The notes: generated by a model not told the origin, from the letters alone. DNA of 64,000 bases from Paracoccus tibetensis (GCF_900102505.1 NZ_FMVT01000004.1:62001-126000), one strand, 5' to 3'. Positions 1 to 10,050 are shown, numbered from the stretch's first letter. Made by a program: numbers and translations.

Positions 1-226
1 GCGTGAAGCCCATCCCGAGGCCGCCGATCAGCACTTGGGCCGCCGCCCGGCCCTGAAGCCGGGCAAGGGCAAGGCGCGCCAGCTCCTCCTCGGAATGGCC
101 GAGGCGGCTGTTCATCAGCTCGTTCCCGCCCGAGAGCCGGATCGAGAACTCGTCCCCGCGCCGCAGCAGCCTCAGCCTGTCGCCCCCCGGCGCGTCCGCC
201 GAGGCAAGTTCCGTCCAGGGCAGCAC
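1..226 (-). CDS. Spermidine-synthase-like protein, N-terminal part (runs off the window)
   Basis: Only the first 75 codons are in the window; the rest lies left of base 1. The translation carries the segment LMNSRLGHSEEELARLAL followed by VLIGGLGMGF, which is how the Rhodobacteraceae family annotated as spermidine synthase begins: the glycine-rich stretch is the start of the S-adenosylmethionine-type Rossmann fold. I chose the GTG at 226 because AGGAGG sits five bases upstream; another in-frame GTG at 232 is too close to that site. Whether it makes polyamines is unproven, since many members of this family lack a demonstrated aminopropyltransferase activity. Family call fairly confident, substrate unknown. 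Confidence 0.7.
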   Translation of the reverse strand, partial: MLPWTELASADAPGGDRLRLLRRGDEFSIRLSGGNELMNSRLGHSEEELARLALARLQGRAAAQVLIGGLGMGFT

Positions 227-415
227 CGGCACCTCCTGTCTGCAAGCCGAGGGCGAGCCTAGCCGCGCGGGGCTGCGGGGTGAAGGGGCGCCCCGCTTGA
301 CGCGGATGTCGCAACCGTGATCCTGCCGCTGCGCCCACGGGGATGGACCGGACGTGCATCTGGTCTATCCCTCTCGTGCCGACACGGCATCCCCGACCCA
401 ACCCGCGAGGCATGC

Positions 416-1741
416 ATGGCTGACACCACACCCGACACGCAGGCCAGGCCGGCCGGCCCGGCGTCCCTGGCGGGAGACGCGGGCCACCGCTACGCGCGCG
501 AGCTGGAGCGTCACCTCGACTGGCTCGACAGCTTCACCTCGACCGCGCTCGGCGTGCTGGCCGCGGCCTCGGGCATCTACACCTATCTGGGCGTCAGGAC
601 GCTGCTGGACGATCCGGGGATCTGGACGACCTTCGCCGCGCTGGCCTATTCCATCGCCGTCTCGGTCGGCATCTTCGTCTTCTGGTCCTACCTGCTGCGG
701 CTGCTGCCGGCCGTGCGCGGCGCCGCCTCGCGCATCGGGCTGCTGCTGACGATGGGGCTCGGCTCGGTCGCGATCATCGCGATGTCGTCCTGGCTGAACG
801 CCGCCGCGCTGGCCGGCGGGGCGGCTGTCGAGACGCACATGGCGACGACGGTGCAGACCTACCAGACCTCGCTCGAGCGCGCGCATGCCAACGCGGTGGC
901 CGGCCAGTCCCTGTCGCGCGACGTCGCCCGCGTCCGCCAGAGCTTCCAGGACCTCAGCGAGCAGGAGGAGGGCGGCACCCTCTCGGGCTTCCAGGGCCGC
1001 GGCGCGGTCTTTCGCGTGCTGACGCAGAAAAGCGCCGAGCTGCAGGGGCTCGAGACGCAGCTTCTGGGCATCGAGGCGCCGATCGAGGACACCTTCGCGC
1101 AGGGCAACGTCATCCTGTCGCGGATGCGCTCGATCTCGGTCGAGGCGGGCGGGCTGCAGGACCGCACGGTACGCTTCTCCGAGGATGCGGTCGAGCTGGC
1201 GGGGCTCATCACCCAGCTGCGCCAGCTGAACCCCGCGCCGCTGGTGCTGCGGGCGGCGCAGGACCTGTCGGACGCGGTGGTGCTGCCCGAGCTGGACGGG
1301 CGCACGGCGCAGATCCAAGCGGGGCAGTCCAGCACGATCAACGCGGTGCTGACGCTGGTCGCGCAGCGAGCGGCGACGCTGTCGCAGGCGGCCTCCGAGG
1401 TGATCGCCCTGCCCCAGCCCGACGAGGCACTCTACACGGCGATGTCGGCCGCGGACGCGGTCATCGTCTATGCCCGCAACTTCGTGCCGGCCTGGGCGGG
1501 CGCCATCTCGATCGACCTGCTGCCGGCGGTGCTGGTCTTCATCATCATGGTCGTGCAGGCGGCGATCCGCGGCGGACGCGGCGAGGGGCATCTGGACACG
1601 CGCATGACCGTGGGCGAGCTGCGCGCCGCCCTGGCCGCGGCTGAGCTGCTGCGCCCCGCCGCCCCGCCCGCCGCGGCTCCTGCCGCCGCACCCGCCGAGG
1701 GCAGCCCGCCCCCGCGCGCGCTGATCCGGCCCGAGGACTGA
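416..1741 (+). CDS. Four-TM membrane protein with long extracytoplasmic helical domain, unknown function
   Basis: 441 residues starting at the ATG at 416, which has GAGG five bases upstream; the open frame extends further upstream, but without a comparable ribosome site. Predicted membrane segments lie at about residues 42-60, 71-98, 106-128 and 361-384. Between the third and fourth is a roughly 230-residue hydrophilic stretch rich in Gln, Glu, Ala and Leu that looks helical or coiled-coil, probably on the periplasmic side. The C-terminus is a short cytoplasmic tail ending in an Ala/Pro-rich segment. I do not recognise a family. The next gene starts two bases after the stop and encodes a membrane-tethered ClpP-fold protein, so the two are probably translated from one mRNA and may work together. 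Confidence 0.8.
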   Translation: MADTTPDTQARPAGPASLAGDAGHRYARELERHLDWLDSFTSTALGVLAAASGIYTYLGVRTLLDDPGIWTTFAALAYSIAVSVGIFVFWSYLLRLLPAVRGAASRIGLLLTMGLGSVAIIAMSSWLNAAALAGGAAVETHMATTVQTYQTSLERAHANAVAGQSLSRDVARVRQSFQDLSEQEEGGTLSGFQGRGAVFRVLTQKSAELQGLETQLLGIEAPIEDTFAQGNVILSRMRSISVEAGGLQDRTVRFSEDAVELAGLITQLRQLNPAPLVLRAAQDLSDAVVLPELDGRTAQIQAGQSSTINAVLTLVAQRAATLSQAASEVIALPQPDEALYTAMSAADAVIVYARNFVPAWAGAISIDLLPAVLVFIIMVVQAAIRGGRGEGHLDTRMTVGELRAALAAAELLRPAAPPAAAPAAAPAEGSPPPRALIRPED

Positions 1742-1743
1742 GG

Positions 1744-2466
1744 ATGGGCATCTTCTCGACCCCGCAGCGGGCGATCCGCGCCGTGCTGGTCTCGCAGGTG
1801 GTGCTGGCGCTGGCCATCGTGGGGCTCGACCTCTGGCAAAGCCCGCCCGCCGCCGCGCCGGGCATGTTCGCCCCGCCCGCGCAGGGGCCGAGCGTGCGCC
1901 CCTACCGCCCCGACCTGCGCCCGGGCAGCCCCGGCGGTCCCGCGATGCGCCCCATGCCCGACGCGCTGGAGTTCAGCCAGCAGGACGGCGCCATCCGCAT
2001 CCTCGGCCAGATCGCGCCGGGCGATGCCGGCCGCTTCCTCGCCTGGCTGGACCAGGCGCGGCCGGACGAGACGCGGGTCTCGCTGGACAGCTCGGGCGGG
2101 TCGGTCTCGGACGCGCTCGAGATCGGGCGGGCGATCCGCAGCACCGGCCTTGCGACCGAGGTCGCGAACGGCTCGGTCTGCCTGTCGGCCTGCCCCTACA
2201 TGCTGGCGGGCGGCACCAGCCGCAGCGTCGCGGCTGAGGGCGTGGTCGGCGTGCACCAGCATTACTTCGGCCAGAACACGATCCTGCCGGCCTTCATGGC
2301 CGTGCGCGATCTGCAGCGCGCGCAGGCCCGCGTCATCGACTACCTCGCCGAGATGGGCGTCGATCTGCGCCTTCTCAGCCACGCCTTCCGCACGCCCCCC
2401 GACGAGATCAACATCCTGACACCCGAGCAGCTGCGCGAGCTGTCGCTGGTCACCGCAGAGACGTGA
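1744..2466 (+). CDS. Membrane-anchored ClpP-fold (crotonase superfamily) serine protease-like protein
   Basis: 240 residues. Residues 13-31 form one hydrophobic segment, a signal anchor, followed by a Pro-rich linker to about residue 72. The rest has the ClpP/SppA-like fold: a strand ending in DSSGGSV (115-121, oxyanion-hole glycines), then CLSAC with Ser148 in the nucleophile position, then GVVGVHQHYF with His171 or His173 as the candidate base. The family resembles the COG3904 periplasmic proteins annotated as Clp-protease-like. It begins two bases after the stop of the preceding membrane-protein gene, and its ribosome site (GAGG) lies at the end of that gene. Inferred: a protease acting at the outer face of the inner membrane. 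Substrate unknown. Confidence 0.75.
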   Translation: MGIFSTPQRAIRAVLVSQVVLALAIVGLDLWQSPPAAAPGMFAPPAQGPSVRPYRPDLRPGSPGGPAMRPMPDALEFSQQDGAIRILGQIAPGDAGRFLAWLDQARPDETRVSLDSSGGSVSDALEIGRAIRSTGLATEVANGSVCLSACPYMLAGGTSRSVAAEGVVGVHQHYFGQNTILPAFMAVRDLQRAQARVIDYLAEMGVDLRLLSHAFRTPPDEINILTPEQLRELSLVTAET

Positions 2467-2479
2467 CCACGGGTTGAAG

Positions 2480-2493
2480 CGTTATCGCTAACG
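2480..2493. promoter_or_regulatory. Candidate LacI/GntR-type operator before edd
   Basis: CGTTATCGCTAACG is a near-palindrome with perfect 5-base arms (CGTTA/TAACG) around a central CG, the form typical of LacI-family operators such as gluconate-repressor sites. It lies 33 bases before the edd start codon, where a bound repressor would block transcription. No LacI-family regulator is encoded in the window, so the partner is unknown. Confidence 0.4.
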
Positions 2494-2526
2494 GCTTAAA
2501 CTGGGGCAAAGCCAGAGGAGGCCGCC

Positions 2527-4329
<1,803 letters not shown>

Positions 4330-4361
4330 CGCCTTGAGCGGCGTCGGGGCGGTCTGACGCC

Positions 4362-5231
4362 TCAGGCGGCGTCGGCCACGACGGCGCAGACGGCGCGGCG
4401 CAGGTAGCCGGCGAAATCCGCCGCCACCGCCCGCGCCGGCCCGTCCGCCACGTAGACGTTGAGCCAGGTCGACGGCAGCGGCGGCAGCGCGCCGCCATGC
4501 TCGACCACCTCGAGACCGGGGGTCGCGATCCCGCGCGGCAGCAGCGTCAGCCCCAGATCGGCCGCGGCCAAGACGCGCCAGGTGTCCGTGCCGCCCTCGC
4601 CCACGACCTGCGTCCAGGCGATGCCCGCCTCGTCCAGCGCCGCCATGCCGAAGGGGTAATAGGCGCAGTGCGGGGAATTGGCGATGGGCAGCGGCCGCTC
4701 GCGCCAGGCGCTGCCGCCGATGGCGCCGAACCAGGCCAGGTCGACCTTGGCCAGATGGATCGCGCCCGGCGGGGCGTCGAACTCGGTCGTCAGGATCACG
4801 TCATGCATCCCCTGCCGCATCTGTGCGCGCAGGTCCTTGCTGCGGGCGTCGTTGATGACCAGCTCGATGCGCGGATTGTCGGTGCGGAAGGCCCGCACCG
4901 CCTGCGCGACGCGGTCGAACAGCCAGTCGCTGGTCAGCCCCACGCGCAGCCGCATCTCGGGCAGCGCGCCGGTGAAGCGCGCCAGGATCGCGTCGTTCAG
5001 CGCCACCAGCTTGCGGCTTTCGCCCAGCAGATCCTGCGCGAAGTCCGACAGGATCACCCCGCGCCCCGCCCGCGCCAGCATCGGCCGGCCGAACAGCTCC
5101 TCGAGCCGGCGCATCTGCATCGAGAGCGCGCTCTGCGTCATGTTCAGCGCCTCGGCCGCGCGGGTGACGCCGCCATATTCCGCCACCGCCTGAAGCGAGC
5201 GCAGCGTGGCGATGTCGAGATTGCGGATCAT
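4362..5231 (-). CDS. LysR-family transcriptional regulator
   Basis: 289 residues. The N-terminal winged helix-turn-helix (about residues 5-64) contains the typical LysR recognition stretch VTRAAEALNMTQSALSMQMR followed by the linker LEELFGRPM. Residues about 90-285 form the periplasmic-binding-protein-like co-inducer domain. It is transcribed away from the DUF1127 gene at 5366, with a 134-base intergenic region between them that holds an inverted repeat, the usual arrangement for a LysR protein controlling itself and its divergent neighbour. Its 3' end faces edd. The inducer cannot be read from the sequence. Confidence 0.93.
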   Translation of the reverse strand: MIRNLDIATLRSLQAVAEYGGVTRAAEALNMTQSALSMQMRRLEELFGRPMLARAGRGVILSDFAQDLLGESRKLVALNDAILARFTGALPEMRLRVGLTSDWLFDRVAQAVRAFRTDNPRIELVINDARSKDLRAQMRQGMHDVILTTEFDAPPGAIHLAKVDLAWFGAIGGSAWRERPLPIANSPHCAYYPFGMAALDEAGIAWTQVVGEGGTDTWRVLAAADLGLTLLPRGIATPGLEVVEHGGALPPLPSTWLNVYVADGPARAVAADFAGYLRRAVCAVVADAA

Positions 5232-5305
5232 TCAACGCTCCTGATGCCAAGGATCAAAACCATTCGTTTCAACGATAGCTCCCGCCCGTTTAATCATCAA
5301 TAAGG

Positions 5306-5331
5306 AAGATGAGGATGGCGCCAATCATCTT
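5306..5331. promoter_or_regulatory. Inverted repeat in the LysR/DUF1127 intergenic region
   Basis: AAGATGA at 5306-5312 is repeated in inverse as TCATCTT at 5325-5331, a perfect 7-base repeat with a 12-base spacer, whose arm-centre spacing fits one DNA-helix turn or two. It sits 35-60 bases upstream of the DUF1127 start and within the shared promoter region. Plausibly the site of the neighbouring LysR regulator, but not shown. Confidence 0.35.
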
Positions 5332-5365
5332 TCTTGACGATGTATCAGATCACGGGAGTTGAACG

Positions 5366-5602
5366 ATGACCAGATCCACCGCCCTCGGCCGCGTCGTGAC
5401 GGGACGCGGCATCCTGCCCCGTCCGAGCTGGCTCGAGCGCCTGCTGACGATGTTCGACGTCCACCGCACGCGGCTGGACCTTGACCGGCTGACCGACGCG
5501 CAGCTGCGGGATATCGGCCTCACGCGCGAGGATGTCGCGGCCGAGATGCAGCGCCCGATCTGGGACGTGCCGGCGAACTGGCGCCGCGGGTCCGGCCGCT
5601 AG
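5366..5602 (+). CDS. DUF1127 (YjiS-like) small basic protein
   Basis: 78 residues with GGGAG before the ATG. The core LERLLTMFDVHRTRLDLDRLTDAQLRDIGLT is the DUF1127 motif: a short amphipathic helix followed by the characteristic LxxLxDxQLRDIGL turn. In alphaproteobacteria such proteins have been linked to RNA turnover and phosphate or carbon metabolism, but no activity is established for this one. It is divergent from a LysR regulator and its stop overlaps the end of the convergent phosphatase gene by four bases. Confidence 0.85.
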   Translation: MTRSTALGRVVTGRGILPRPSWLERLLTMFDVHRTRLDLDRLTDAQLRDIGLTREDVAAEMQRPIWDVPANWRRGSGR

Positions 5603-6063
5603 CCCTGCCGCTCGGCCGGGCCGAAGCGCTCGATCATCCGCGCCTCGATCTGGTCCCGCGTCTGGCGGTAGAGCGACAGCTTCGCCTCGCGCCCCTCGAC
5701 AAGGCCCGACGGGTCCATGATGGGCCAGTATTCGACATCGATATGGGCATGGCGCGTCATCTCCAGCGCCATGCGCTGGCTGGCGGGCGAGAGCGCGACG
5801 ATCAGGTCGAACTGGCCCAGATCGTCGCCCCAGTCCCGCATCTCGTCGAAGCTGCGGCTGCGGTGATGGGCCAGCGGGATGCCGATCTCGTCGCAGACAG
5901 CGATGGCGAAGCCGTCGACCTCCATGTCGTTCCTGACGCCGGCCGACTGGACATAGGCCGCGCGGCCATAGAACTTCTTCATCATCCCCTCGGCCATCGG
6001 CGAGCGGATGGCATTGTGATCGCAGCAGAACAGAACCGACGAGGGGATCTTGCTGCCCGACAT
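5599..6063 (-). CDS. Low-molecular-weight phosphatase family protein (LMW-PTP/arsenate reductase-like)
   Basis: 154 residues. Near the N-terminus VLFCCDHNAIRSPMAEG holds the CX5R phosphate-binding loop (C-D-H-N-A-I-R) of low-molecular-weight protein tyrosine phosphatases; the C-terminal half has YWPIMDPSG, the position of the general-acid aspartate (DP motif). It is the last gene of the murA-DUF2948-hisD-UPF0262 operon, three bases after UPF0262. The fold could serve a protein phosphatase or thiol-linked arsenate reductase; with no ars genes nearby the first is more likely, but the substrate is open. Confidence 0.82.
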   Translation of the reverse strand: MSGSKIPSSVLFCCDHNAIRSPMAEGMMKKFYGRAAYVQSAGVRNDMEVDGFAIAVCDEIGIPLAHHRSRSFDEMRDWGDDLGQFDLIVALSPASQRMALEMTRHAHIDVEYWPIMDPSGLVEGREAKLSLYRQTRDQIEARMIERFGPAERQG

Positions 6064-6066
6064 TCC

Positions 6067-6546
6067 TCAGCCCTGCGGGATCAGCGCGCAGATCAGGGTG
6101 AACAGGCGCCGCGCGGTGTAGATGTCCAGCTCGGCCTTGCCCTCCAGCCGCTCCTGCAGGGTGCGCGCGCCCTCGTTGTGGATGCCGCGCCGCGCCATGT
6201 CGATCGCCTCGATCTGGGCGGGCGGCAGGCGGCGGACGGCGTCGAAATAGCTCTGGCAGATCTGGAAATAGTCCTTCACCACCTGCCGGAACGGCCCGAG
6301 CGACAGGTGGAACTCCGCCACCTTCTCGCGGCCTTCCGTGGTCACGTCGAAGACCAGCCGCCCCTCGTGCAGGCACAGTTCCAGCACGAAGGGCCCCTCG
6401 GGCGGGGCGGCGCCGTCGCGGGCGGGGACGGCGAAGTTGTTCTCCTCGATCAGGTCGAAGATGGCGACGCGCCGCTCCTGATCCATCTCGGGCGTGGCGG
6501 GGGGCAGCGCGCGGTCGTCGATCTCGATCCGGGTGATGCGGCTCAT
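6067..6546 (-). CDS. UPF0262 family protein
   Basis: 159 residues starting MSRITRIEIDD. The sequence ...VFDLIEENNF-like and GPFRQVVKDYFQICQSYFDAVR matches the alphaproteobacterial UPF0262 family, cytoplasmic proteins of unknown function with no catalytic motif that I can see. The start codon overlaps the hisD stop (ATGA), so it is translationally coupled to hisD; the open frame upstream of this ATG lies inside hisD and is not coding. The position between hisD and the phosphatase is a conserved arrangement in Rhodobacteraceae. Confidence 0.85.
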   Translation of the reverse strand: MSRITRIEIDDRALPPATPEMDQERRVAIFDLIEENNFAVPARDGAAPPEGPFVLELCLHEGRLVFDVTTEGREKVAEFHLSLGPFRQVVKDYFQICQSYFDAVRRLPPAQIEAIDMARRGIHNEGARTLQERLEGKAELDIYTARRLFTLICALIPQG

Positions 6547-7856
6547 CCGTTTGGCCTTTCGTTCAGCGTCCCGAGCCGAGCCTGAACCGAAGCGCCATGC
6601 GCCTGCAACCCTTCCGATGCCGCCAGCCGCACCGCGGCGGGACCGATGGCGGCGAGTGCCCCCGGCGTCAGCCGCGCCATCGTGGTGCGCTTGAGGAAAT
6701 CCATCACCGACAGCCCCGAGGAGAAGCGCGCCGACCGCGCCGTCGGCAGGACGTGATTCGGGCCGCTGACATAGTCGCCCACCGCCTCGGGCGTGTGCGC
6801 CCCCAGGAAGATGGCGCCGGCATGGCGGCATTTCGCGGCCAGCGCCTCGGGATCGGCGACGCACAGCTCCAGATGCTCGGGCGCGATGCGGTCCGACAGC
6901 CGCGCGGCCTCGTCCAGGTCGCGCACGGTGATGATGGTCCCGTAGTCGCGCCAGCTTGCCCCGGCGATGGCGGCGCGGTCCAGCGTCGGGATGATCCGCT
7001 CGACCGCGAGCGCGACCTCGCGGGCCATGGCGGGATCGGTGGTGATGAGGATCGACTGCGCATCCGCGTCATGCTCGGCCTGCGCCAGGAGGTCCCAGGC
7101 CAGCCAGTCGGGGTTCTGCTCGCCGTCGGCGATCACCAGCACCTCGGAGGGGCCTGCGATCATGTCAATCCCGACCCGCCCGAAGACCTGCCGCTTGGCG
7201 GCGGCGACATAGGCGTTGCCCGGCCCGGTGATCTTGTCCACGGGCGCGATCGTCTCGGTGCCGTAGGCCATGGCCGCGATGGCCTGCGCCCCGCCGATCC
7301 GGTAGATCTCGTCGACGCCGGACAGCTGCGCGGCCAGCAGCACCAGCGGATTGATCACGCCGCCCGGCGTCGGCACGCAGATGACCAGCCGCTCGACGCC
7401 CGCCACCCGCGCCGGGACCGCGTTCATCAGGACCGAGGACGGATAGGCCGCCTGCCCCCCCGGCACATAGAGCCCCGCGGCCGAAACCGCGCTCCAGCGC
7501 CAGCCGAGGGTCGCGCCCTCGGGATCGGTCCAGCTGGCGTCCTCGGGCATCTGCCGGGCGTGGTAGGCGCGGATGCGCTCGGCCGCCAGGGCCAGCGCCG
7601 CGCGATCCTCGGCGGACACCCGCGCGACCTGCGCCGCGATCTCCTCGGTCGAGAAGCGCAGGCCCTCGGGCGCCAGGTCCAGCCGGTCGAAGCGCGCGGT
7701 CAGGTCGCAGAGCGCGGCATCGCCCCGGCTGCGGACCTCGGCGATGATGCCCGTCACCGCCTCGCCCACATCGGCCGCGTCCTCGCGCTTGGCGGCCAGC
7801 ATCGCCCGGAAGCCCGCCTCGAACCCATCCTCGCGCGTATCCAGAAACACCGGCAT
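6543..7856 (-). CDS. hisD: Histidinol dehydrogenase
   Basis: 437 residues, the expected size. HisD oxidises L-histidinol to L-histidine in two NAD-dependent steps, ending histidine biosynthesis. Recognisable blocks are the GLYVPGGQAAYPSSVLMN loop, the KITGPGNAYVAAAKRQVFG segment, the AGPSEVLVIAD NAD-binding region and the C-terminal FIGLHTPE-like FLGAHTPEAVGDYVSGPNH with zinc and substrate histidines. I start at the ATG at 7856, since the longer open frame upstream is intergenic. It overlaps UPF0262 by four bases. A 25-base repeat shared with the trpB upstream region lies directly before the gene. Confidence 0.96.
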   Translation of the reverse strand: MPVFLDTREDGFEAGFRAMLAAKREDAADVGEAVTGIIAEVRSRGDAALCDLTARFDRLDLAPEGLRFSTEEIAAQVARVSAEDRAALALAAERIRAYHARQMPEDASWTDPEGATLGWRWSAVSAAGLYVPGGQAAYPSSVLMNAVPARVAGVERLVICVPTPGGVINPLVLLAAQLSGVDEIYRIGGAQAIAAMAYGTETIAPVDKITGPGNAYVAAAKRQVFGRVGIDMIAGPSEVLVIADGEQNPDWLAWDLLAQAEHDADAQSILITTDPAMAREVALAVERIIPTLDRAAIAGASWRDYGTIITVRDLDEAARLSDRIAPEHLELCVADPEALAAKCRHAGAIFLGAHTPEAVGDYVSGPNHVLPTARSARFSSGLSVMDFLKRTTMARLTPGALAAIGPAAVRLAASEGLQAHGASVQARLGTLNERPNG

Positions 7857-7871
7857 CTCAAGCCCTTTCCG

Positions 7872-7896
7872 CGACTTCTTCGTTGTCCAAATACCC
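7872..7896. repeat. 25-base intergenic repeat, copy A (before hisD)
   Basis: The 25 bases here match 24 of 25 bases of the reverse complement of 24303-24327. The core is CTTCGTTG-T-CCAAATACCC. It occupies the 50-base gap between DUF2948 and hisD, 15 bases upstream of the hisD start codon. The other copy lies upstream of trpB. A match this long is not expected by chance in 64 kb. Confidence 0.75.
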
Positions 7897-7906
7897 AAGC
7901 GGCGGC

Positions 7907-8383
7907 TCAGTCCGGGTGCGACGGCGCCTTCCCCGAGACCGCCCGATGCGGCCGCGTCACGTCGCGCAGGTCGAGATTGATGCACTCGGCCTCGGCCAGG
8001 ATGGTCCCGTCGCCCGCGAAATCCAGCGACAGGCGCCCCGTCCCGTCCTGGCCGGGGAACCAGCGCAGCGCCAGCAGCTCCAGCACCGTGTCGGGGTCGG
8101 GCGAGATCCCGTCGCTCACCACGCGCATCACGTCGCTGACGACCAGCAGCGCGCGGACCCGCTCGAACTGGCGCCCCTCGCCCGAGGCCGCCTCGGCGTC
8201 CTCCCATCGGAAGCGCGTCAGCAGCACCGCCAGCCGCCGCGCCTTGGCGTCGAAGCTGATGTCGGCAGCCGTCAGCACGGCGTCCTGCACCAGCGACGAC
8301 AGGACGCGCAGATCCGCCTCGTCCTCGGCCTTCAGCGCCAGCGGGCGCGGGTCGGCATCGGCAAATCTGGCATCACGGGACAT
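7907..8383 (-). CDS. DUF2948 family protein
   Basis: 158 residues. The sequence begins with LALKAEDEADLRVLSSLVQDAV and continues with RRLAVLLTRFRWED, which I recognise as the DUF2948 family found almost only in alphaproteobacteria. It is acidic and soluble with no signal peptide or membrane segment. Start ATG at 8383 lies two bases after the murA stop, so it is co-translated with murA; hisD follows after a 50-base gap. Function unknown; the fixed place between cell-wall and histidine genes does not itself suggest one. Confidence 0.85.
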   Translation of the reverse strand: MSRDARFADADPRPLALKAEDEADLRVLSSLVQDAVLTAADISFDAKARRLAVLLTRFRWEDAEAASGEGRQFERVRALLVVSDVMRVVSDGISPDPDTVLELLALRWFPGQDGTGRLSLDFAGDGTILAEAECINLDLRDVTRPHRAVSGKAPSHPD

Positions 8384-8385
8384 GG

Positions 8386-9657
8386 TCACTCCTCGGTCAC
8401 GCGTTCGATATGGGCGCCCACGGCGCGCAGCTTGCGGACGACATGCTCGTAGCCGCGGTCGAGATGATAGACCCGGCTGACGGTCGTGGCACCCTCGGCG
8501 GCCATGCCGGCCAGGATCAGGCTGACCGAGGCCCGCAGGTCCGTCGCCATCACCGGCGCGCCGCGCAGCCGCTCCACGCCCCGCACCGTCGCATGTCCGC
8601 CATGCACCTCGATGCGCGCGCCCATGCGCGTCAGCTCGGGCGCGTGCATGAAGCGGTTCTCGAAGATCGTTTCTTCCAGCACGCTGGTTCCCTCGGCCAG
8701 GCACATCAGCGCCATGAACTGCGCCTGAAGGTCGGTCGGAAAGCCCGGGAACGGCGCCGTGGTCACGTTCACCGCCTTGACGCGGCCGTTGCGCCGCGCC
8801 ACGCGGATGCCGCGCGGCGTCTCCTCGACGCTGATGCCGGCCTCGTCCAGCTTCTCGCAGAAGGCCGAAAGCAGCTCGATCCGCCCGCCGAGCAGCTCGA
8901 CCTCGCCGCCGCACATAGCCGGTGCAAGCATGTAGGTGCCCAGCTCGATCCGGTCGGTCACCACCGGATGCGTCGCGCCATGCAGCGCGTCCACGCCCTC
9001 GACGGTCAGCGTGTCCGTCCCCTCGCCCTCGATCCGCGCGCCCATCGCGCGGAGGCAGCGGGCCAGGTCCACGATCTCGGGCTCGCGCGCCACGTTCTTC
9101 AGGACCGAGGTGCCCCGCGCCAGCGTCGCCGCCATCAGCGCGTTCTCGGTGGCCCCGACCGAGACAAGCGGAAACTCGAACACGGCGCCCTTCAGCCCGC
9201 CCGCCGGCGCCTTGGCATGGACATAGCCCTCGCGCAGGTCCAGCTCCGCGCCCATCGCCTCGAGCGCGCGCAGATGCAGGTCGACCGGACGCGCGCCGAT
9301 GGCGCAGCCCCCCGGCAACGAGACCTCGGCCACCCCGTCCCGCGCCAGAAGCGGGCCCAGCACCAGGATCGAGGCGCGCATCTTGCGCACGATGTCATAG
9401 TCCGCGCGGTGGCTGGTCAGCGCATGGCTCGACAGCGCCAGCACCTGACCGTCCTGTAGGCTCGCCACCTCGGCACCGAGCGAGCCCAGAAGCGCCGTCA
9501 TCGTGCGGATGTCCGACAGGCGCGGCGCGTTTGTCAGCGTCAGCGGCTGGTCCGTCAGCAGCGTCGCCGGCATGAGGGTGAGACAGGCGTTCTTCGCCCC
9601 CGCGATCGGGATCTCGCCCTTCAGCGGGCCGTTGCCCCGCACGATGATCTGGTCCAT
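8386..9657 (-). CDS. murA: UDP-N-acetylglucosamine 1-carboxyvinyltransferase
   Basis: 423 residues. MurA transfers enolpyruvate from PEP to UDP-GlcNAc, the first committed step of peptidoglycan precursor synthesis in the cytoplasm. Visible landmarks are IAGAKNACL with Lys22, and the active-site loop [15 protein letters not shown] with Cys118, the residue that fosfomycin alkylates, so the enzyme should be of the drug-sensitive type. The C-terminal [19 protein letters not shown] block is also typical. Its ATG overlaps the stop of the upstream 56-codon gene by one base (TGATG) and DUF2948 follows two bases after its stop. Confidence 0.97.
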   Translation of the reverse strand: MDQIIVRGNGPLKGEIPIAGAKNACLTLMPATLLTDQPLTLTNAPRLSDIRTMTALLGSLGAEVASLQDGQVLALSSHALTSHRADYDIVRKMRASILVLGPLLARDGVAEVSLPGGCAIGARPVDLHLRALEAMGAELDLREGYVHAKAPAGGLKGAVFEFPLVSVGATENALMAATLARGTSVLKNVAREPEIVDLARCLRAMGARIEGEGTDTLTVEGVDALHGATHPVVTDRIELGTYMLAPAMCGGEVELLGGRIELLSAFCEKLDEAGISVEETPRGIRVARRNGRVKAVNVTTAPFPGFPTDLQAQFMALMCLAEGTSVLEETIFENRFMHAPELTRMGARIEVHGGHATVRGVERLRGAPVMATDLRASVSLILAGMAAEGATTVSRVYHLDRGYEHVVRKLRAVGAHIERVTEE

Positions 9658-9827
9658 CAGCCTCTGCCCTCGCCTGTATCGCTGCCTGCTTGATCCTCGT
9701 CCGCCGGTTTGTCGGCCCGCGCCCGCGCCTGCGCCTTCCGGCGCAGCAGGTTCTCGCGCAGCGCCAGAGCGCGCCGCGCGGCCTTTTCATCCTTGGCCGC
9801 AGTCCCGTCTTTTTTCCGGTCGGTCAT
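9657..9827 (-). CDS. Small highly charged protein upstream of murA
   Basis: 56 residues from the ATG at 9827 ([15 protein letters not shown]), Arg/Lys/Ala-rich with the core [19 protein letters not shown] and an acidic tail. It is predicted to be a short helix and resembles a conserved small protein next to murA in other Rhodobacteraceae. The stop overlaps the murA start by one base, which supports real translation and coupling. The open frame continues upstream but crosses a region with no ribosome site. Function unknown; nucleic-acid contact is a guess from charge only. Confidence 0.65.
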   Translation of the reverse strand: MTDRKKDGTAAKDEKAARRALALRENLLRRKAQARARADKPADEDQAGSDTGEGRG

Positions 9828-9911
9828 GCCGCCTGTTACCGCCGCGATCCGCCGCCGTCCAGCAGCCCTGCGCCGCGCGGGCGCCTGACGTGAATTATTG
9901 CCGATCCCCTC

Positions 9912-9940
9912 TTGCGCCCGCCCCGGCCATTGTCTAAACG
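9912..9940 (+). promoter_or_regulatory. Candidate promoter of tRNA-Thr
   Basis: TTGCGC at 9912 and TAAACG at 9935 are separated by exactly 17 bases, and transcription would begin about 30 bases before the tRNA. The -10 hexamer matches that of the tRNA-Asp promoter candidate in this window (TAAACC), which strengthens both. Confidence 0.45.
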
Positions 9941-9975
9941 CCCACACATCGGCAGGCCACGGCCCGCCTCCGGTC

Positions 9976-10050
9976 GCTGCGGTAGCTCAGTGGTAGAGCA
10001 CACCCTTGGTAAGGGTGAGGTCGAGAGTTCAATCCTCTCTCGCAGCACCA
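9976..10050 (+). tRNA. tRNA-Thr (anticodon GGT)
   Basis: A full cloverleaf can be folded: acceptor GCTGCGG pairs with TCGCAGC (one G-T pair), D-loop AGCTCAGTGGTAGAGC, anticodon arm ACCC-TTGGTAA-GGGT with anticodon GGT, T-arm GAGAG-TTCAATC-CTCTC, discriminator A and encoded CCA. It decodes ACC and ACU. It stands alone, with a strong hairpin about 115 bases downstream. No integrase or duplicated 3' end is present, so it is not a visible integration site. Confidence 0.97.

Noticed and set aside
365-1591. 408-codon minus-strand frame
   Set aside because: Opposite the four-TM protein; His/Arg-rich with no family.
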